Shown in pieces: positions 30,113 through 31,995 of a stretch of DNA of 31,995 nucleotides (its first letter is position 1; each line of letters starts with the position of its first letter). The DNA is taken from assembly GCA_964580315.1 (NCBI GenBank), contig CAZOKH010000039.1:1-31995 (forward strand), written 5' to 3'. Made by a program: the position numbers and the translations under genes. Below the pieces are notes generated by a model. That model was given only the letters and a program-made list of their open reading frames with translations, was not told the origin of the DNA and ran no database searches. The stretch comes from CAZOKH01 sp964580315. GTDB taxonomy: Bacteria; Chloroflexota; Anaerolineae; Anaerolineales; Anaerolineaceae.

Positions 30113-31995
30113 TACAAGTTTTTCAATTGTTCTTTGAGTTTTTCAGCGGTTTCCATAAAGGTAGCCAATTTTTTCCGTTCGTTTTCGACCACGGCTGGGG
30201 GCGCTTTTTCGGCGAAGGGGCTTGAAAGCAAGCCTTGCAAACGGTTGATCTGGCTTTGTGTTTCTTCCAGTTCTTTTTTCAGGCGGGATGCTTCAGCGGC
30301 GGTGTCAACCAGACCGGCCAGCGGCAGATAGATTTCTACCCCCGAAACAACCAGCGAGATTTGCCCCTGGGGTTTCTCAGCCAATGAAGCAACCAATTGG
30401 GTTTGGGCAAAATCAAGATGCGCCAGAGCAGTTATGGAATTAATTTGAGACTGAAGCACATTTATCCGATCACCCGCCACGATGGTGGCTGGAATACGTT
30501 TGCCGGGTTCGACTTTCTTTTCGGTGCGCAGATTGCGCAATGAGCGAATAACTTCCATTACCAGTGAAAAATCTGAAACAGTTTGCTCATCCTGTTCGGA
30601 GGCAGGTTGCGCTTCGGGCCAACGGGCAATGATTAGCGCCTCTTCCCAGCCGCCCTGCGGCTGTACCTGTGGAGAGTGTTCGAGCGCAGCCTGTTTGAGA
30701 TGCCCCCAAAGTTCTTCTGTGATAAAAGGCGTAAACGGGTGCAGAAGCCGCAGGCAGGTGTCGAGGGTGTGCACCAATTGCTGCGCGGTATAGAAAGCCC
30801 GGTCGCCGCCTTCAGTCATTTGCAGCTTGGCAATTTCAACATACCAGTCGGCAAATTCACTCCAGAAGAAATCGTAAATTTGACGCCCGGCCTCACCGTA
30901 TTGAAAGGTGTCGAACAGGCGCTGCACATCACGCACCAGGGTGTTGAGGCGCACTTGAATCCAGCGGTCTGCCAGGCTCCATTGTGGTTCGCCCTGTGCC
31001 GATGTCGGCGCCTGCTGCAGGGTGCCGATCACAAAACGACCAGCGTTCCAGACTTTGTTGGCAAAGTTGCGGTTAGCTTCAACTTTTTTGGTGCTCAGGT
31101 TCATGTCATTACCGGGCGTGGAACCCACCAGGAGGGTGAAGCGCAGGGCATCGGTGCCCATCTGATCCATCACTTCCAAAGGATCAATCACGTTGCCTTT
31201 GGTTTTGCTCATTTTTTGACCGTGCTCGTCACGAATCAAACCATGCAGGTACACCGTGTCAAATGGAATTTCCCCGGTAAATTCCAATCCCATCATAATC
31301 ATACGCGCCACCCAGAAGAAGAGGATGTCGTAACCGGTTTCCATCATGGTGGTTGGATAAAAGTATTTCAGATCAGATGTTTCATCAGGCCATCCCAGGG
31401 TGGAGAAAGGCCATAAGCCGGAGGAGAACCAGGTGTCCAGCACATCTGTATCTTGCGTCAGGCGGGTGCTGCGGCATTTGGGGCATTCCGTGGGGTCTTC
31501 TCGCGAGACAATCACTTCTCCACAATCGGCGCAGTACCACACCGGGATACGGTGCCCCCACCACAATTGACGGCTGATGCACCAGTCTTCAATGTTTTCC
31601 AGCCAGTTGTAATAAACCTTGGTGAAACGGTCGGGAATAATCTTAATGCGGCCGTCCCGCACGGCATCGAGCGCTTTTTCGGCAAGCGGTTGGATGCGCA
31701 CGAACCACTGGGTTGAAACCATGGGCTCGATGATTTCACCGCCGCGTTGTGAGCGGGGAACGTTGAGCTGGTAGGGTTCTTCTTTTATGACCAACCCGGC
31801 AGCACGCATGTCTTCCCACAATTTCTTGCGGCATTCAAAGCGATCCAGTCCTTCATACTGTCCGCCCCAAACATTGATGTGGGCGGCTTCATCGAGGACG
31901 CTGATGACTTCAAGGTTAAATTTTTCCCCGATGGCATAGTCGTTCGGGTCGTGTCCGGGGGTAATTTTCAATGCTCCGGTGCCGAATTCACGGTC
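30112..31995 (-). CDS. valS: Valyl-tRNA synthetase, partial (N-terminus off the window)
   Basis: ValRS charges tRNA-Val and is a class I synthetase. The open frame runs from the stop at 30112 to the window edge, giving 627 residues that begin inside the editing/catalytic region with REFGTGALKITPGHDPND. Visible are the WCISRQLWWGHRIPVW segment, the zinc-ribbon-like CADCGE..CPKC motif, the GLIRDEHGQKMSKTKGNV signature (KMSKT variant of KMSKS), the anticodon-binding helical domain with ITEELW, and the C-terminal tRNA-binding coiled coil from about 30112 to 30330 (LKKELEETQSQINRLQ). The HIGH motif lies outside. The C-terminus is intact and ends at a shared hairpin terminator. Confidence 0.96.
   Translation of the reverse strand, partial: DREFGTGALKITPGHDPNDYAIGEKFNLEVISVLDEAAHINVWGGQYEGLDRFECRKKLWEDMRAAGLVIKEEPYQLNVPRSQRGGEIIEPMVSTQWFVRIQPLAEKALDAVRDGRIKIIPDRFTKVYYNWLENIEDWCISRQLWWGHRIPVWYCADCGEVIVSREDPTECPKCRSTRLTQDTDVLDTWFSSGLWPFSTLGWPDETSDLKYFYPTTMMETGYDILFFWVARMIMMGLEFTGEIPFDTVYLHGLIRDEHGQKMSKTKGNVIDPLEVMDQMGTDALRFTLLVGSTPGNDMNLSTKKVEANRNFANKVWNAGRFVIGTLQQAPTSAQGEPQWSLADRWIQVRLNTLVRDVQRLFDTFQYGEAGRQIYDFFWSEFADWYVEIAKLQMTEGGDRAFYTAQQLVHTLDTCLRLLHPFTPFITEELWGHLKQAALEHSPQVQPQGGWEEALIIARWPEAQPASEQDEQTVSDFSLVMEVIRSLRNLRTEKKVEPGKRIPATIVAGDRINVLQSQINSITALAHLDFAQTQLVASLAEKPQGQISLVVSGVEIYLPLAGLVDTAAEASRLKKELEETQSQINRLQGLLSSPFAEKAPPAVVENERKKLATFMETAEKLKEQLKNL

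Noticed and set aside
30676..31416. A 246-codon plus-strand open frame opposite valS
   Set aside because: It is the reverse shadow of a clear valyl-tRNA synthetase coding sequence and shows no recognisable domain.
1..31995. CRISPR arrays, mobile elements, integrase or transposase genes, tRNA genes
   Set aside because: No regularly spaced direct repeats, no transposase or integrase motif and no cloverleaf sequence were noticed; nearly all DNA is accounted for by cellular genes.

Overview
The window is an ordinary chromosomal segment of a bacterium, most probably a member of the Chloroflexota (class Anaerolineae or close). This placement is an inference from gene content: RecG with a long N-terminal extension, a serine/threonine kinase with an HCDVKPQN catalytic loop, a membrane-anchored SH3-domain protein, DAK/DegV genes and PhaR/phasin genes in a moderate-GC background. 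There is no rRNA or other marker that proves it. A 10-N run at 20622-20631 shows a draft assembly, perhaps a metagenome bin. No tRNA, rRNA, CRISPR array, insertion sequence, transposase or prophage gene was seen.

Region 1 (1-8039) is a housekeeping block read mostly on the minus strand: Ser/Thr kinase, rpe, Asp23-family protein, DAK-domain FakA-like protein, DegV/FakB-like protein, recG and coaD. rpmB is inserted on the opposite strand. The order and the flipped rpmB match the Bacillus subtilis block prkC-rsgA-rpe-thiN-spoVM-rpmB(reversed)-yloU-yloV-sda-recG as I remember it, so this looks like a very old conserved neighbourhood. Bidirectional or strand-specific hairpin terminators separate rpmB/rpe and degV/recG.

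Region 2 (8098-19325) is read on the plus strand. It holds a small anchored SH3-like protein, a tandem-Usp protein, then, only 3 nt downstream, an 8.6-kb gene for a 2877-residue cyclic beta-glucan synthase (NdvB/ChvB type, GT84 + glycoamylase-like + GH94), followed by prephenate dehydratase (pheA). An AT-rich hairpin overlapping the stop codons of pheA and the convergent GGDEF gene closes the region.

Region 3 (19337-25468) carries a PAS-PAS-PAS-GAF-GGDEF diguanylate cyclase split only by the N gap, a DUF4177-like lipoprotein, a tight three-gene operon (uncharacterised 305-aa protein, MobA-like nucleotidyltransferase, PAP2 phosphatase), and PhaR and phasin homologues.

Region 4 (25469-31995) holds a divergent promoter region with paired palindromes, an ABC1/UbiB-family kinase, a 3-hydroxyisobutyrate dehydrogenase-family reductase, a 567-aa protein with nucleoside-phosphorylase-like motifs, and the C-terminal two thirds of valyl-tRNA synthetase.

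Points most worth a second look: the paired operators over a near-consensus promoter at 25497-25542; several genes with a TATAAT-like box 6-9 nt before an ATG that lacks a Shine-Dalgarno sequence (candidate leaderless mRNAs); the orphan operon at 22083-24317; the unusual protein at 28369-30072; and the Usp-glucan synthase pair. I do not see a clear-cut new defence or mobile system.
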